Under the pieces are notes generated by a model. That model made no database searches and was not told the DNA's origin. It saw nothing but the letters and a program-made list of their open reading frames with translations. A program made the translations under genes and the position numbers. Positions 31,501-43,064 of a DNA stretch of 64,000 nt are shown here, piece after piece. How positions within the stretch are numbered: the first letter of the stretch is position 1; each line of letters opens with the position of its first letter. The stretch comes from Hormiphora californensis (lineage: Eukaryota > Ctenophora > Tentaculata > Cydippida > Pleurobrachiidae). The stretch lies in assembly GCA_020137815.1 (NCBI GenBank), contig CM035353.1, forward strand, positions 6,975,298 to 7,039,297, given 5' to 3'.

Positions 31501-33993
31501 CTTCAGGAACAGGTTCAGCGGCTGCAGGAACAGGTTCAGTGGCTTCAGGAACAGGTTCAGCGGCTTCAGGAACAGGTTCAGCTGCTGCAGTGACAGGTTC
31601 AGCTGCTGCAGGAACAGGTTCAGCTGCTGCAGGAACAGGTTCAGCGGCTTCAGGAACAGGTTCAGCGGCTTCAGGAACAGGTTCAGCGGCTGCAGGAACA
31701 GGTTCAGCGGCTGCATGAACAGTTTCAGCGGCTTCAGGAACAGGTTCAGCGGCTTCAGGAACAGTTTCAGCTGCTGCAGGAACATGTTCAGCGGCTTCAG
31801 GAACAGGTTCAGCGGCTTCAGGAACAGTTTCAGCTGCTGCAGGAACAGTTTCAGCGGCTTCAGGAACAGGTTCAGCTGCTTCAGAAGCATGTTCAGGTGC
31901 AAGTTCTGGTTCAGTTGCTGGTTCAGCTGCTTCATTTATTTCATGTTTTTCAATGGAAGTAACGTCCGATGAAATACCCTGAGGAAACATGCTTCATGCA
32001 ATGAATGTATAAATGCACATACATGCGTCTTTATACAAAACAACATACACATTTAATGATTAGAATCGTGTTTATGTAAAGTAAAACAGAAGTTATATTA
32101 TATTATACTATAGAAATCACTTAGTGATCGTGCAACCAACCTGTTGAGGTGCAGTTTCAGTCTCAGTTGATGCCGGATCCTCAGCCTGAAAATACAGTTT
32201 GGTGAACTGAATCAGTAGTTACAAATCGTACATGTAGAACGGATCATCTACAAAGAAGCATAACCAGCTCACAACTGTTTTGGTGGAAGACTTCCATCAT
32301 CTTATTCTTGGGGGCATTCTAACTGGAATTGCTAAACTCTAAACATGTACCTCAACTGGTGCGTCCTCCTGGGGTGGGGTAACCTGTTCCTCGACCCTCT
32401 CTGTCTCCTCTGTGTGTTCAATACCAGCTCTTTCATCACACGCTCCACACTCTTCCTGCGCTACTGTTCCAGATTCAACCTGGGACATAAAGGTTATTAT
32501 TTTAGGAAATAAGGTTGGGGTGTGATATTCTGCATATAATTGATTTAGTACCTCAACTGGTGCCGCATCCTCCTGCTGGGGTGGTGTAACCTGTTCCTCG
32601 ACTCTCTCTTCCTCTTCTGCGTGTTCAATACCAGCTCTTTCATCACACGCTCCACACTCTTCCTGCGCTACTGTTCCAGATTCAACCTGGGACATAAAGG
32701 TTATTATTTTAGGAAATAAGGTTGGGGTGTGATATTCTGCATATAATTGATTTAGTACCTCAACTGGTGCCGCATCCTCCTGCTGGGGTGGTGTAACCTG
32801 TTCCTCGACTCTCTCTTCCTCTTCTGCGTGTTCGACTTCTTGGTTCTCATTTAACCATGCCCCACATTCCTCTTGGGGAACAGCGCCTGCCTCAACCTGC
32901 AGGTGAGTGATTGGATTTATAATTGCGAATAGGGAGTGACTTATGCAGTTATTAATCCCAAAATGGTATTCCAATCTGGCCTTTCTTCCGAAGGGAGGAG
33001 GGTGAACACAGCCGCCTGTAGGGTAACTCGAAAACCGTGTGGTAACCACAAGCATACAGCAACGCCTGCAATTATGTCGGTGTATTCCACACGGTTAAAT
33101 TGTGATGGGTGGGAATCTAAAACATACCTCAACAGGTGCGTCCTCCTGGGGTGGGGTAACCTGTTCCTCGACCCTCTCTGCCTCCTCTGTGTGTTCAATA
33201 CCAGCTCTTTCATCACATGCTCCACACTCTTCCTGCGCTACTGTTCCAGATTCAACCTGGTCGATGCAGGTTTAATCTTGATCAACCTTCCATTATACTC
33301 GCTGCATTTAGTTACGCAGTCAATCTGTCTAGTCAGTCCGAGCAATTGAGCCCGGCCCAGCTTGGACACAAAAACCATTTAAAGAGAAAATCTACTTTTT
33401 TTCAGAGACCATGTAACTTTAGAGAAACAACGATTTTGCGGTACTAATATTCAATTAAACCTTAGACATACCTCAACTGGTGCGTCCTCTTGTGGTGGGG
33501 TAACCTGTTCCTCGACCCTCTCTGCCTCCTCTGTGTGTTCAATACCAGCTCTTTCATCACATGCTCCACACTCTTCCTGCGCTACTGTTCCAGATTCGAT
33601 CTGAGTGACATTTTATTCAATTGAGGACTAGCAGAAAGTAACAAAGGGCATATCTTAACTATCTTCACACCGGACTACAGCCAATATTGTAACACTAATT
33701 AAAAAACAATTAGTTAATTGACCAATTACCTTAACATCTTCAAGTGATGCATCTCCAGGACCCTGATCACTGGCTTCCACATCTCCTTCTACTGCAGGGG
33801 TATCTTCCTCTCCTGCGGTATCTTCTTCACCAGCAGCTCCTTCTTCAGTTACTGCATCACCAGCTGGGGTGTCTTGGGCAGCTGGGGCATCTTGGCCAGC
33901 TGGGGTGTCTTCAGTTGCTGCTGGGGTGGCCTCAGGGGCAACGTCTCCCTCCTCTCCGAGGGTTGGGGCTACTACAGCTTGATCTTCAGACAT
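27015..33993 (-). CDS. Large low-complexity protein: acidic repeats, heptads, coiled coil, basic tail
   Basis: Fourteen exons (minus strand): 33993-33730, 33600-33472, 33256-33128, 32896-32759, 32686-32552, 32479-32351, 32185-32141, 31978-29663, 29170-29108, 28389-28255, 28163-28077, 27667-27520, 27257-27216, 27079-27015. They sum to 3,825 bases (1,274 residues plus stop), all in phase. Exon 1 starts MSEDQAVVAPTL and is acidic. Exons 2-6 are duplicates of about 43-46 residues (ESGTVAQEECGACDERAG... VEEQVTPPQ). The 2.3-kb exon is about 90 heptads of AEPVPAA type. Exon 10 is a coiled coil (IADLSARIADLETVVGKLQ). The last three exons are Lys/Pro/Ala-rich and basic. The architecture resembles filament- or microtubule-associated linker proteins, but no family is recognised. 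The donor after the heptads (at 29662) is weak, so a stop at 29639 is the alternative end. The final TAA overlaps a good donor (AA|GTAAGT), so further splicing is possible. Confidence 0.72.
28441..28548. repeat. (GA)n microsatellite
   Basis: A GAGA tract of about 100 bases in an intron of the large acidic gene, between the coiled-coil exon and the exon upstream of it. Confidence 0.95.
30010..31935 (-). repeat. ~90 copies of a 21-bp coding repeat (heptad AEPVPxA)
   Basis: The plus-strand unit is GCTGCAGGAACAGGTTCAGC-like, translated on the minus strand as Ala-Glu-Pro-Val-Pro-(Ala/Glu)-Ala. Variation is mostly Ala/Glu at one position, with a few Thr, Ser or Asp. Four- or five-residue shortenings (EPVPEPVPEAE) show unequal slippage. 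The opposite strand is also open throughout (29958-31718), a by-product of the repeat. Confidence 0.95.
32339..32905 (-). repeat. Tandemly duplicated exon-plus-intron units
   Basis: A unit of about 207-215 bases containing a 129-138-base exon and the short intron (TTATTATTTTAGGAAATAAG) is repeated, with the stretch 32480-32690 nearly identical to 32690-32896 in intron and exon ends. Two further exons of the same kind (33256, 33600) have lost intron similarity. All copies are symmetric (phase 0), so duplication keeps the frame. Confidence 0.85.
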
Positions 33994-33999
33994 GTCAGC

Positions 34000-34154
34000 T
34001 AGTGTAAAGAGAAGGAATATATTATAGTGGTGGAGCATTGACTAGAAATTTGACAGACACACTATTACAATACAAAGGAGGGGTAGGGGAGAGCAATCAA
34101 AGAATTCTGTATGCAGTATTAGACGGGGCTCAGAAAAAAGAAAGTAGATAGAGA

Positions 34155-34236
<82 letters not shown>

Positions 34237-37200
34237 TTCTGCGATTTGCGCTCTAGAACACTCAACGGAGCGACTTGTGTGACATGACCGTTTACTTCAA
34301 ATATCTTTGCGCGAATAAAATCCCTCCGCAACCCGTCAGAATTGTTTTGTTGTGAGATAAATACGTCAATTCTTGCGAATTGAATCAGTACCTACTATTG
34401 ACGAGAATAAATTAAAAACGGTTCAAATCTCTTTTGGTAGATATTATATACCGAAAATTACATCCCTCAGTCAACAAGATTTGAATCTGCCTTTATACTA
34501 TTACGAAATATGCTACATAAAACAATATCTCCATACATTATATAGCCATCAAAAACTAGGGCGTAAAATACAAAGGGAAAGTGAGTACAGCTTCAATTTA
34601 ATAAATACAACCAAGGGGAAAGAAATTAACTAGGAATTAGTGGAGAATTAACTAATAATTAGTGGAGAAACTATAATTTTTAAATTTCCCACCAGTTACT
34701 ACAAGGAAAAAGGGGGGGAACTTGTCAAGACCTCCGAAGAAAACTGATTGTTGAAAAAGTTTACTGTTTTAAAAAAAATTGTAAAAAAGAACATATGGCA
34801 TTCCCAAAGGCTTTGGCCTCTTATCGCCCCTTTTAATAATACCTTAGTTTTATAATTTGGGGGAAAAATTAAATTTTTCACGCCCCCTTAATTCGATTTT
34901 TTTCCCCACCCCTTTTCCCTATTCCCTATCCCTTCTTTCCTTCCCTCCTTTTCCTCTCTCTTCCTCTCTCTCCCTCCCTCTAAGCTCGAGGGTTGGAGAG
35001 AGAATTACACATAACCCTAGTCGTCACCGGATATGCAATCTTCATGCATCATTATGGCAAAAGGAAAAGAGGGGGGGAGAGAAAGAAAAAGGAAGAGAGT
35101 AGGGAAAAGAAAAAAAAATGAGGGGGGAAAAAGGGGGAAAAGTGGGGGATGAGAGGTTTTAAGGGGGTATTTTTTTTTGGGGAAATGAATTATAAAAGTG
35201 GGGAAAGACTTCTTTAAAGGCCCAAACCCTTTCCTTTTTTTCCGCATCCTGAAAAGCTTAAATCCCTCGAAAACAAATCAGCTGTGCCACCCGGGTCAAG
35301 CCCGGGATTGACCCAAAAATTTCCAAAAACGAATTGTGTGCTTTTTTCAGTTATGGGGTGTTTTCTACTAATAAAGTCGGGGTTTTTTATGTGTATAAAA
35401 ACACAAATATTCAATTTTAGATGGAATTTCGGGCTAAATTTCCCCGGGGCTCTTACGGGCATTTTCTATCAGGGATCCTAATAAAAATATCCCACCCTTT
35501 TTTTTGGGTGAAACATTCATTATAGTATGAAAAATTGTTATTTTTAAAGTTTAAAATGTATAAAAAAATTTTTAAAAAAACTTAGTCAACTTTGAATTAC
35601 GTGTGTTTCCTGCAATTCTACTAGACGATATTTGCCCTTGTTTATGTAGGTAGGGTTTTGCCGCTATACACTAAAATCAATAAAACACCCCCTTTTTACT
35701 AGAGATGTAAACAGAAATCAGTTACCTGAAAAAAAAATATTGCATAACTTTTTCAGAAATAAAAATGCAGAGGTGCTGAAAATGACAAAAGCAAAATCAA
35801 CTATCAACATAAACATTAAATCCCAATTTGGTATTGCCTTTTAACTATTTTTTTTTCTAGACGTAGATAAATTCATGTTAAAAATCGTTCTCGGTTTGAA
35901 TTAAACATCTCGTTTTGTATAGTCTGGGCGTCTCTATCATTATATTTTTTTCAAAATCCAAATTCACTGGTCGTTTACCTGGCCTCTTAATGCATAAATA
36001 GCCGCAGCAGACATAATTAACTCCCCCGACTGAAAGTTTTACCATTGGGGAAAAGGAAACATAATCAACACAAACAAAATTTGTTTGATCATAATTGACC
36101 AATCTCCTATCTCTCCCCCCTCCCTTTCCCTCTCTCCATTGGTGATTGGTATTATACAATTGGTTTTATAAGTTTAATTGAATTTTGCATTATGTGGTGG
36201 TGTGAAATGTCTCAGGGGCAATACGTGTCCAAAAACAATAGAGAGAGGAGAGACAGAGAGAGAGACAGAGAGAGAGAGACAGAGAGAGAGAGAAAGTAAC
36301 ATTGCAGCTGCAGGACGTCAGAAGCTACTACAACTGCAGCAGCAGCAACTACAGACACGGCATGACATAGTGTAACGTCGCGTGTTCTAGTATAATAGCT
36401 GCATTCAACACTTCAATTTAGCTGTTCCACACCGCCCGTGAGAGTTGCATTGCACATACAATCACAGCTGTGTATAAACAACATGTTCATTATTGCACCT
36501 GCTGCCCTTCGAGGTTCACACCATGCACAATGTTCACGCATCAGTTACTCGCTGCAGATAATACACATTATATTCTGACTAGGGTGGGCCGGAATAAAAC
36601 ATGGAAACCAAAACTAAATTATGAGATGTAAGGATCTATAGTGGCTATATAGTGCTCAAAACAGGCACTATTAGATGAACTAGACAGGGTAAACGCTTTA
36701 TGTGGCTAATGTGATGGGGTAAACATGTATAATTGGTCGATAATTGGTGTCGATATGACTGCAGTTGTTGTCGCTAGAAAAAACATTATGATGGGGAATA
36801 AAAACTATAAAACCATAATGGACATTATATATGCAACATAAATATGTTTTACCTTCAAATGATTCTAGAGAAATTCTCTCTCTCTCTCTGAGAATGGATT
36901 CCAGAGAATGGATTGAAAATATTCCACGACTACCACGATCCGATGCTTGTCTTGCTCAACCGTGTTTCACCGTGCCCCACAACAACCCGATACAGGAAAT
37001 GAACAGTAATTCTTCGAGTTTGTTCAATCTATTTCCTAGTAGATTTGTTAACAATTACAACTACATGAGAGATGGTGCAGGTGGCAAACTGCATTCATGA
37101 CGCCCCCTCTCCCAGCTCACACTACTGCTGCAGGTAGCATCTAGAAGAACCTTATTCTTAACATTCATCTCTCTGGGTTTCAGAAATAGTAACACGATCA

Positions 37201-38700
37201 TGGACTGGCAAATAGCCTTACACGGGGGGTTATGGGGGCTCGAAAGGAGAGCCCGAAAGATTCATCTGTGCACATAACGTTTCACCACTCTTTTACCACA
37301 CAGGAGGCACATGCACATCACGCCCATGTGCCTTCTGTGTGGTGAAAGTACGAAGATCGCGTGGGCTCGGTAAATTTGCTAAAGAGGGAAGGACCGGAGG
37401 GACAAAGAAAAGAGAATTCAATGGAGATTCATAGCAATAATCCCTTGCAGTGAAACGCAAACTTAAATTTAAGAAAATATCAATGTGATTTCTCATTTAG
37501 TAGGAACGGTTAAATCACGAACATGCAAAACTCGTGCGCCATCCAAAGTTTGGGTTACTTACACTCCTTCAGTTCGAATAAAATCAAAACACTTTCCCTC
37601 AAGTTTTTTGTAGATCTCATTGAGATCAATCGAAAATATGCGGGTCATTTTTCGATTAGATGCGAAATGAAGGAGCTATGAAAATGCACAAAAAGGGTGG
37701 CACATGACTTTTTGCACGTGCTGATCAGCTGATCTAACCGCTCTTACTATTCAATAACTGGAAGCAAAACTCTTTAAGGGGAGAGTTCCATGAAACCATG
37801 ATTTCAGCTGCTAACTCCAGGACATCTGTACCAGATGAGACCACTCTTAGGTGCTGACCGCGGCATACCGCGGCACTCATTATACCAAATCATTACTCTG
37901 TTACTCATTCCTTCAATAATATAACCACTTCCATTTCTTCTACGTATATAGCTCTATGGACTATGCACCCTCCGCACCTTCATGTTAAAATGCTGCGTAT
38001 AACAAATCGGCGAGAAAAGACTTGACGTAACATCAACAAACGTTACCGATGCTTCTCCGGCTCCCCGTTATATCACGCACAATCTTTGTGGGTACTCTTA
38101 ACTTTCTCAAACTTGCTCCGAGATATTGTCGAAATATATAAGGTGATCTAAACAAAGCTTACTTAGAATTAACTAATACCGAAAATTAACGTTAACAATT
38201 GTTGTGTTGTTATAGTTACGTTAAAATTAAGGTGTAATAAATTAGCGAACATTTACCCCTTTTGTCCATTTTAGGTCGCCTTATATTTCGGTACTAAGGT
38301 AATGGCAGCAATGGTTTTGTTTCCATGGCAACTCAACATGGTAGCAACATTGTTTCCATGGTATCTCCTGATCCTCCAAATTCCTGTTATACACGCTCCA
38401 ACAATTCATTTGGAGAGAAGCAAAAAACTGGAGCCGATCCGACTTCACCAACCGTAAAGGATCGTGTAACACGGTATCGAGCGAATTATCATACGGTACA
38501 TACCCGCAACCTTTCCAGCGGGTGTTTAGATGCCCTTCACAGCCAACTGTTACAAACGTGGCATAAGGCACGGTCAGCATGTCGGCATGTGTCCTGAATG
38601 TCGATCTCAAAAACAGAAAGGCGTGTGCGTAACTCTCCTTGCCAGATGATGAGTGTGGTAACGACTGGACACTTCTGTTATCTATGTCAGGGAGGTAGGG
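34000..38700. other. 4.7 kb upstream of the acidic gene without a supported gene
   Basis: Holds a (GA)n tract at 34157-34232, which may lie in the promoter or 5' untranslated region of the acidic gene. A homopolymer-rich stretch of doubtful quality lies at about 34690-35260, and a GAGACAGA tract at about 36240-36295. A frame of 89 codons at 36831-37100 starts MQHKYVLPSNDS and is unassigned. Confidence 0.45.
37293..37350. repeat. Short 22-bp-stem hairpin
   Basis: TTTACCACACAGGAGGCACA plus TG pairs with CATGTGCCTTCTGTGTGGTG plus AAA across a loop of about 9 bases, with one mismatch and one offset. It could be a tiny foldback element or a small-RNA hairpin; no expression evidence is available here. 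Confidence 0.6.
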
Positions 38701-38710
38701 GCGTGTCAAT

Positions 38711-38748
38711 TATTTTTTTTTTTTTTGTTTTTTTTTTTTTTTTTTTTG
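38711..38748. repeat. Poly-T tract before the receptor exon
   Basis: An almost pure T tract of about 37 bases ending in GTGCCCAG, which reads as an unusually long polypyrimidine tract plus acceptor for the exon at 38756. Confidence 0.8.
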
Positions 38749-38755
38749 TGCCCAG

Positions 38756-40859
38756 GCTGTGAGGGAAAGCGCGACTGTCCGGGAGGGGAGGATGAGAGAG
38801 CGTGTGAGGGGGCTGAACTTCTCACCTGTATTGTCACATCAGCGGGATCTAGGAGGGTTAAACTCACTACATCACCCATCACACTCTGCCGGGGTGCGCT
38901 CTACTACAGTCTATCCACAGGATCGTGTGAAAGATGCTATGAGGTACAGGTCAGACCTCCGATTGATATCTGCAATGAGGTGTTGGGATATCTCCCCCAA
39001 TTCTCCTCAACAGCCAAAATCCAAGAGGAGTGCAGGAGGAGGTGTAATGTGACGAAGGAGTTATGTAGCCTGTACCGGAGTGGCAACCCGCTCTTTCCCA
39101 TGATGTCCCTCTCCACAGCGTGCCTGTCAGGTGATTACTTATTAATCGAGGCCCTGTGTGATGGTGTTATAGATTGTCACAGAAAGAGCGACGGAGAAGT
39201 AGGTCCAGGACAGGTTTTATTGTAGTGTGGAGGAGGCGGAGTGGGTTGAAGAGAGCAAGGTTTGTGACGGCCATAGGGACTGCAAAACAGGACTGGATGA
39301 GTGTAGCACATGTGCCAGGGGTCCGTTCTCCTCTGACGAGCGGATAATTCGTCACACCTCATCTTGTGGACTGTGTATCTTGGTAGTGCTACTGATAATT
39401 GGCACTAACATATACAACATCCTAGAGATAAGTTACCTCCGCCACAGAATCGGAGCAGCACATAATTGTGGACAGGTTCCTAAAGATAGCGCTAATTGTC
39501 CACGATCTGTTGATGGGCGTCTATCTGGGTTGTCTTCTTGTCGCTAACTTCGGGTTCTACGGACTACTGTCAGTTGATAAGGAATGGAGGACGGGTACAT
39601 CCTTGTCACGTTTTGGGGTGTTATTCAGTGTATCCTCTCATGGATCTCTTTTAACGGTCCTCCTAATGTCCATAACCGTGCTACAGTGTACACGACCGCT
39701 TTCGGCGAGTGCCCTCCCGACGAGTTCTGTATTATACATCGAATCAGGGCTCCTGTCCTACTAAATCTAGTCAATGATTAGAAGCCCGCTGACAAGGTCT
39801 GGGGTGGTTCAAGGAGAAGTTCTTTAGAAATCACATCCAGAGCCAAACACTAACCTTCCATTGTGGAGAAGCAGCACACGAACCTATCTAGGATTACTGA
39901 GATTCACGCGGTATTCTTCAGCAACAGTTCCACGGCTGATTTCTACGATAAGGTACAAGATTTAAAGTCCATAACCAATACACCCGATATATTTGACGTT
40001 CAAGATTTCTCTCTCTACAGTTGGTCTCCAGTGTGCCTCCCTGACATGTACCACTCGGCCAGGTCCCAATGTCTACTACAAGATCTGTTACGTGTCCGCT
40101 CTTGGGTTCTTGCTCTCCTAGTGGCTATATCGTACGGTCGCATATTGGGTCCATGCTGCGGACCTCCGTTATCCCACGGGGGGGGAGCACAAGACCACAG
40201 AATTGGGGTGGTGGGAAGAAAGTTGCAGTGATCGTGGGTGGTCAAGTTCTAAACGGGCGGTGTTTGTTTGTTTCTTAACCATATGGGCTTACACCATGAT
40301 CACTGGGGGTCTTGTCGGCACGACCTGGTATGAAATTACAGCCATCACCATCCTGCCTCTCAATAGTGGCCTTAATCCCGTGTTTCACTCCGACCTCTAC
40401 AAGAAACTAACAGCACTGTGGACCCGGATGGCTGCTGCAACAGTAATTAATTGGACCCGGGTGGCAAGATCAGTCCAGATGACTGTCAAGGAACCCACTG
40501 TACTACAAGTCTCGGCCGGGAACCCAGTGAAAGAAGTAGCCAATGTTACAGTGGCTACCTCTTCTGTTACAGTGGTTACCTCTTCTACAGTAGAAGATCG
40601 GAGTGACCCAAATGGAGAGGTTTTTCCCCAGAAGTACCCAAGAGGAGAGGTATTTTCCCAGAAGTACCCAAGAGGAGAGGTATTTGCCGAGACCCCGGGC
40701 CAGATAGAGTGGTTGGAGATGGGCCCTCTGAAAAAACAGGATGCGATGAGATATTTCTATTATTCTAACATGATCAACGTATTGAAAGGTGAAATTTCCT
40801 ATAATTATAAATACCTGCTTCTAAATAAGTGCTTATTAGGTATAGTACTATTAGTATAG
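38756..40859 (+). pseudogene. LDL-receptor-A / rhodopsin-type GPCR, frame-broken
   Basis: Translated pieces in shifting frames form one receptor. They are LDLR-A-like cysteine motifs (CEGKRDCPGGEDERAC; EALCDGVIDC; SKVCDGHRDCKTGLDEC), then TM1 (CGLCILVVLLIIGTNIYNIL) and TM2 (DRFLKIALIVHDLLMGVYLG). An EWRTG loop and TM3-like stretch, TM6 (KRAVFVCFLTIWAYTMI) and TM7 with LPLNSGLNPVF follow. The LMGVYL and NSGLNP patterns point to the LGR/relaxin-receptor group. Frame breaks occur near 39215, near 39465 and between 39750 and 40230, with an in-frame TAG near 40130. Either it is a true pseudogene or the assembly has indels, as elsewhere in this window. A poly-T/pyrimidine acceptor precedes 38756; upstream frames with a signal-like peptide from about 38301 are also broken. 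Confidence 0.62.
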
Positions 40860-41232
40860 GTAGGTATTAGTATGAATTACTGGTAATTACCCACATCTGT
40901 TATAATATTTGTTCTTATCTAAATCTTACTTAGGAAACATCCAGGGCGGTTTTTGGAGTAAAATAGGACGAGACTGTTGAGCTGTAAAATAAAGGGTATA
41001 CGACATACACATCAAGGCAGAAGAGGAAGTACATAAAGAGGACGAGAGGGAGAAATAAAGAAGACTGATAGATACAAGAATTGGTTATTGGTTTTCTAAA
41101 AAAATACAAACTCGTCATCGCTGGTTTATTGCGGTGTTCTGCATTTTGTTCTGACATATAAAATTATATTTCAAGGCTTATAATTAATAAATGCAGATTC
41201 TTCATTTAGTTCTGTAGCGTAGCCAAAGTTGA

Positions 41233-41325
41233 ACAGTCGGACGCCGGATTTACCGGGATGTTCGGGGGGCAAAGGGTTTAGAGTGGTAATGGGGAAGGCC
41301 TTGGTAAAATCGGGCTCGACTGTTA
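41233..41325. mobile_element. Diverged CAGTCGGAC MITE
   Basis: CAGTCGGACGCCGGATTTAC at the left, GTAAAATCGGGCTCGACTG at the right, with AAAGGGTTTAGAG inside. Substitutions suggest age or sequence error. Confidence 0.6.
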
Positions 41326-41714
41326 TAATTATTAATATCCAGGAAAATGGGATAAAGGTTAGTAATCTCCCGTAACAGTGTGGACTTAAAACACCGGATG
41401 GATATAAAAACAAAAACATAACACGATATTTGAATATAAAAACATAACATGTAAAAAATAAGAACAGGCTGTGTCAAATGTTGCAGGTTAAATAGTTAAA
41501 TTTCTATCGCAGAGATCAAAAAAGCAGCGTACTGATCAAAAAAGCAACATACTGATGACTAAATATGAAAATATGACTCAGAGAATATATTAACAAAGGA
41601 ATGAAAGAATATATCACGATATAGCTCCAATATTGAGACACTGATAGAGCCAACGAAGTAATACTCATAGCAAAGTGTCGAAGAGATATTGGGGCTGCAG
41701 GTGAAATAGGATAT

Positions 41715-42060
41715 AGCATTACAGCTCGCGCACGCCCCGAAACCCCGAAGGCACCTCAGAGCGCAATCGGCGAGGAGGCACTGACGGTCGCACCCCGCGA
41801 GCGCGACGACCGACGGGCGCATGCTCCTCTCACCCCGGCGCGCGCGCCCGCGAGGAACAAACAGGAGCAACCAGCCCCGAGCGCGCTGCCCGACACGGGC
41901 ACCCCATCGCGCCGAACTTTTCATCGTTCGCCATGGACTTGCTAGTTTCTCTCGCTCTCTATCTGATGCATACGAGAGAAGAGGAGAGAGAGACGCGCTG
42001 CTCGATCGAGCTGATATCCCGGCGATATAGACGGGCATAGCGTCTCGAGATCTAGAGCTA
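41715..42060. other. GC- and CpG-rich island
   Basis: About 300 bases far richer in GC and CpG than any neighbour (CGCGCGCGCCCGCGAGGA around 41840), then GAGAG-rich sequence. It could be a promoter island, foreign sequence or an artefact. No exon can be supported; open frames differ on each strand. Confidence 0.4.
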
Positions 42061-42213
42061 GGGATGATATCTCCTGAGATATATCTTCTCTCTCTTCTCT
42101 TCTCTATCTCTCTCTCTCTCTATATTCTCTCGCTCTCGCTCGCTCTTTATCTCTTCTCTCGCTATCCTCTGATCTCTCATCTCTCTCGTAACCACCCGCT
42201 CTCTCTCTCCTCT

Positions 42214-42259
<46 letters not shown>

Positions 42260-42457
42260 TCGCTCGGACCCCTATCCTCTCCCCTGCGACTTTCTCACCC
42301 TGCCACAGACACTTGTTGAAGGGATCTCCACTGGGTTATAGGGGATGACGGGTGCTATGTTACACTCACAGGTCTCATCAAGTTCAGCTCCAACATATAT
42401 CTGACAATTGTGGGGATGATTCCAACAAATCGAATGGTCGCGGAGGAGCTTCTACCT

Positions 42458-42547
42458 ACAATGGTACGGTGCGACAGCACATCGTTTTGTTGTAGCCTCT
42501 ATTAGAGGCTACAACAAAAACGATGTGCTGTCGCACCGTACCATTGT
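42458..42547. repeat. ~42-bp-arm palindrome (foldback)
   Basis: ACAATGGTACGGTGCGACAG onward to GTAGCCTCTA is followed by its complement ending CGTACCATTGT, with a one-A difference. Fragments GTGCTGTCGCACCG at 42708-42724 and GCGACAGCACATCGTTTTGT at 42788-42811 repeat the arms nearby. Confidence 0.85.
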
Positions 42548-42882
42548 GCCTGGTGTGAAAGGGGTTTACAGGTAATGAGGTGGATAATTCACCGCGGGGC
42601 TGACAGACATCATAGTTTAAACCCCTTCCCATACGGTTTTCAACCAAGACAGGATCTTTAAAACGAAGCCATAAGCAATAACTATGTGTAACAGTACGCC
42701 CTTAATTGAGTGCTGTCGCACCGCGGGGATTATCATAACCTCATTACCGGTAAAACCCTTTCGTCACCATGGCAACCAATGGTTACGGGGCGACAGCACA
42801 TCGTTTTGTGTAGCAACTATATATAGGATGTGCGGGTGTCTGTGGCAGTGTTGAAAACATAAATTTTGAAAATATATAACTT

Positions 42883-43064
42883 TACAGTACGGACCACCCC
42901 GATTACGGGCCCAATTTAACGGAACCCGATTACCCGGTGAGGATATAAACCTCCCCCGATTTAGGAAATTAACGGTATATCCACCCGATATACCGGGCAC
43001 CCCGATTTACCGGCCCAAAACCCTTTCCACCGAGCATACCGGTAAATCGGGGTCCGGCCTGTAT
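42883..43064. mobile_element. CAGTCGGACC-family MITE, noisy copy
   Basis: ACAGTACGGACCACCCCGAT at the left and GGTAAATCGGGGTCCGGCCT-GTA at the right. Internal AACCTCCCCCGAT and GATATACCGGGCACCCCG align with 4119-4294 apart from many small indels. Confidence 0.65.

Noticed and set aside
29958-31718. 586-codon plus-strand frame of Gly/Thr/Ser/Ala repeats
   Set aside because: It is antisense to the heptad exon, whose minus-strand frame fits flanking exons in phase. The frame is open only because the 21-bp unit has no stop.
41559-42038. Frames in the GC-rich island
   Set aside because: Frames on both strands are explained by high GC; no consistent protein features.
42373-42461. Single possible exon reading LIKFSSNIYLTIVGMIP
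   Set aside because: Borders are acceptable, but no partner exons or family match were found.
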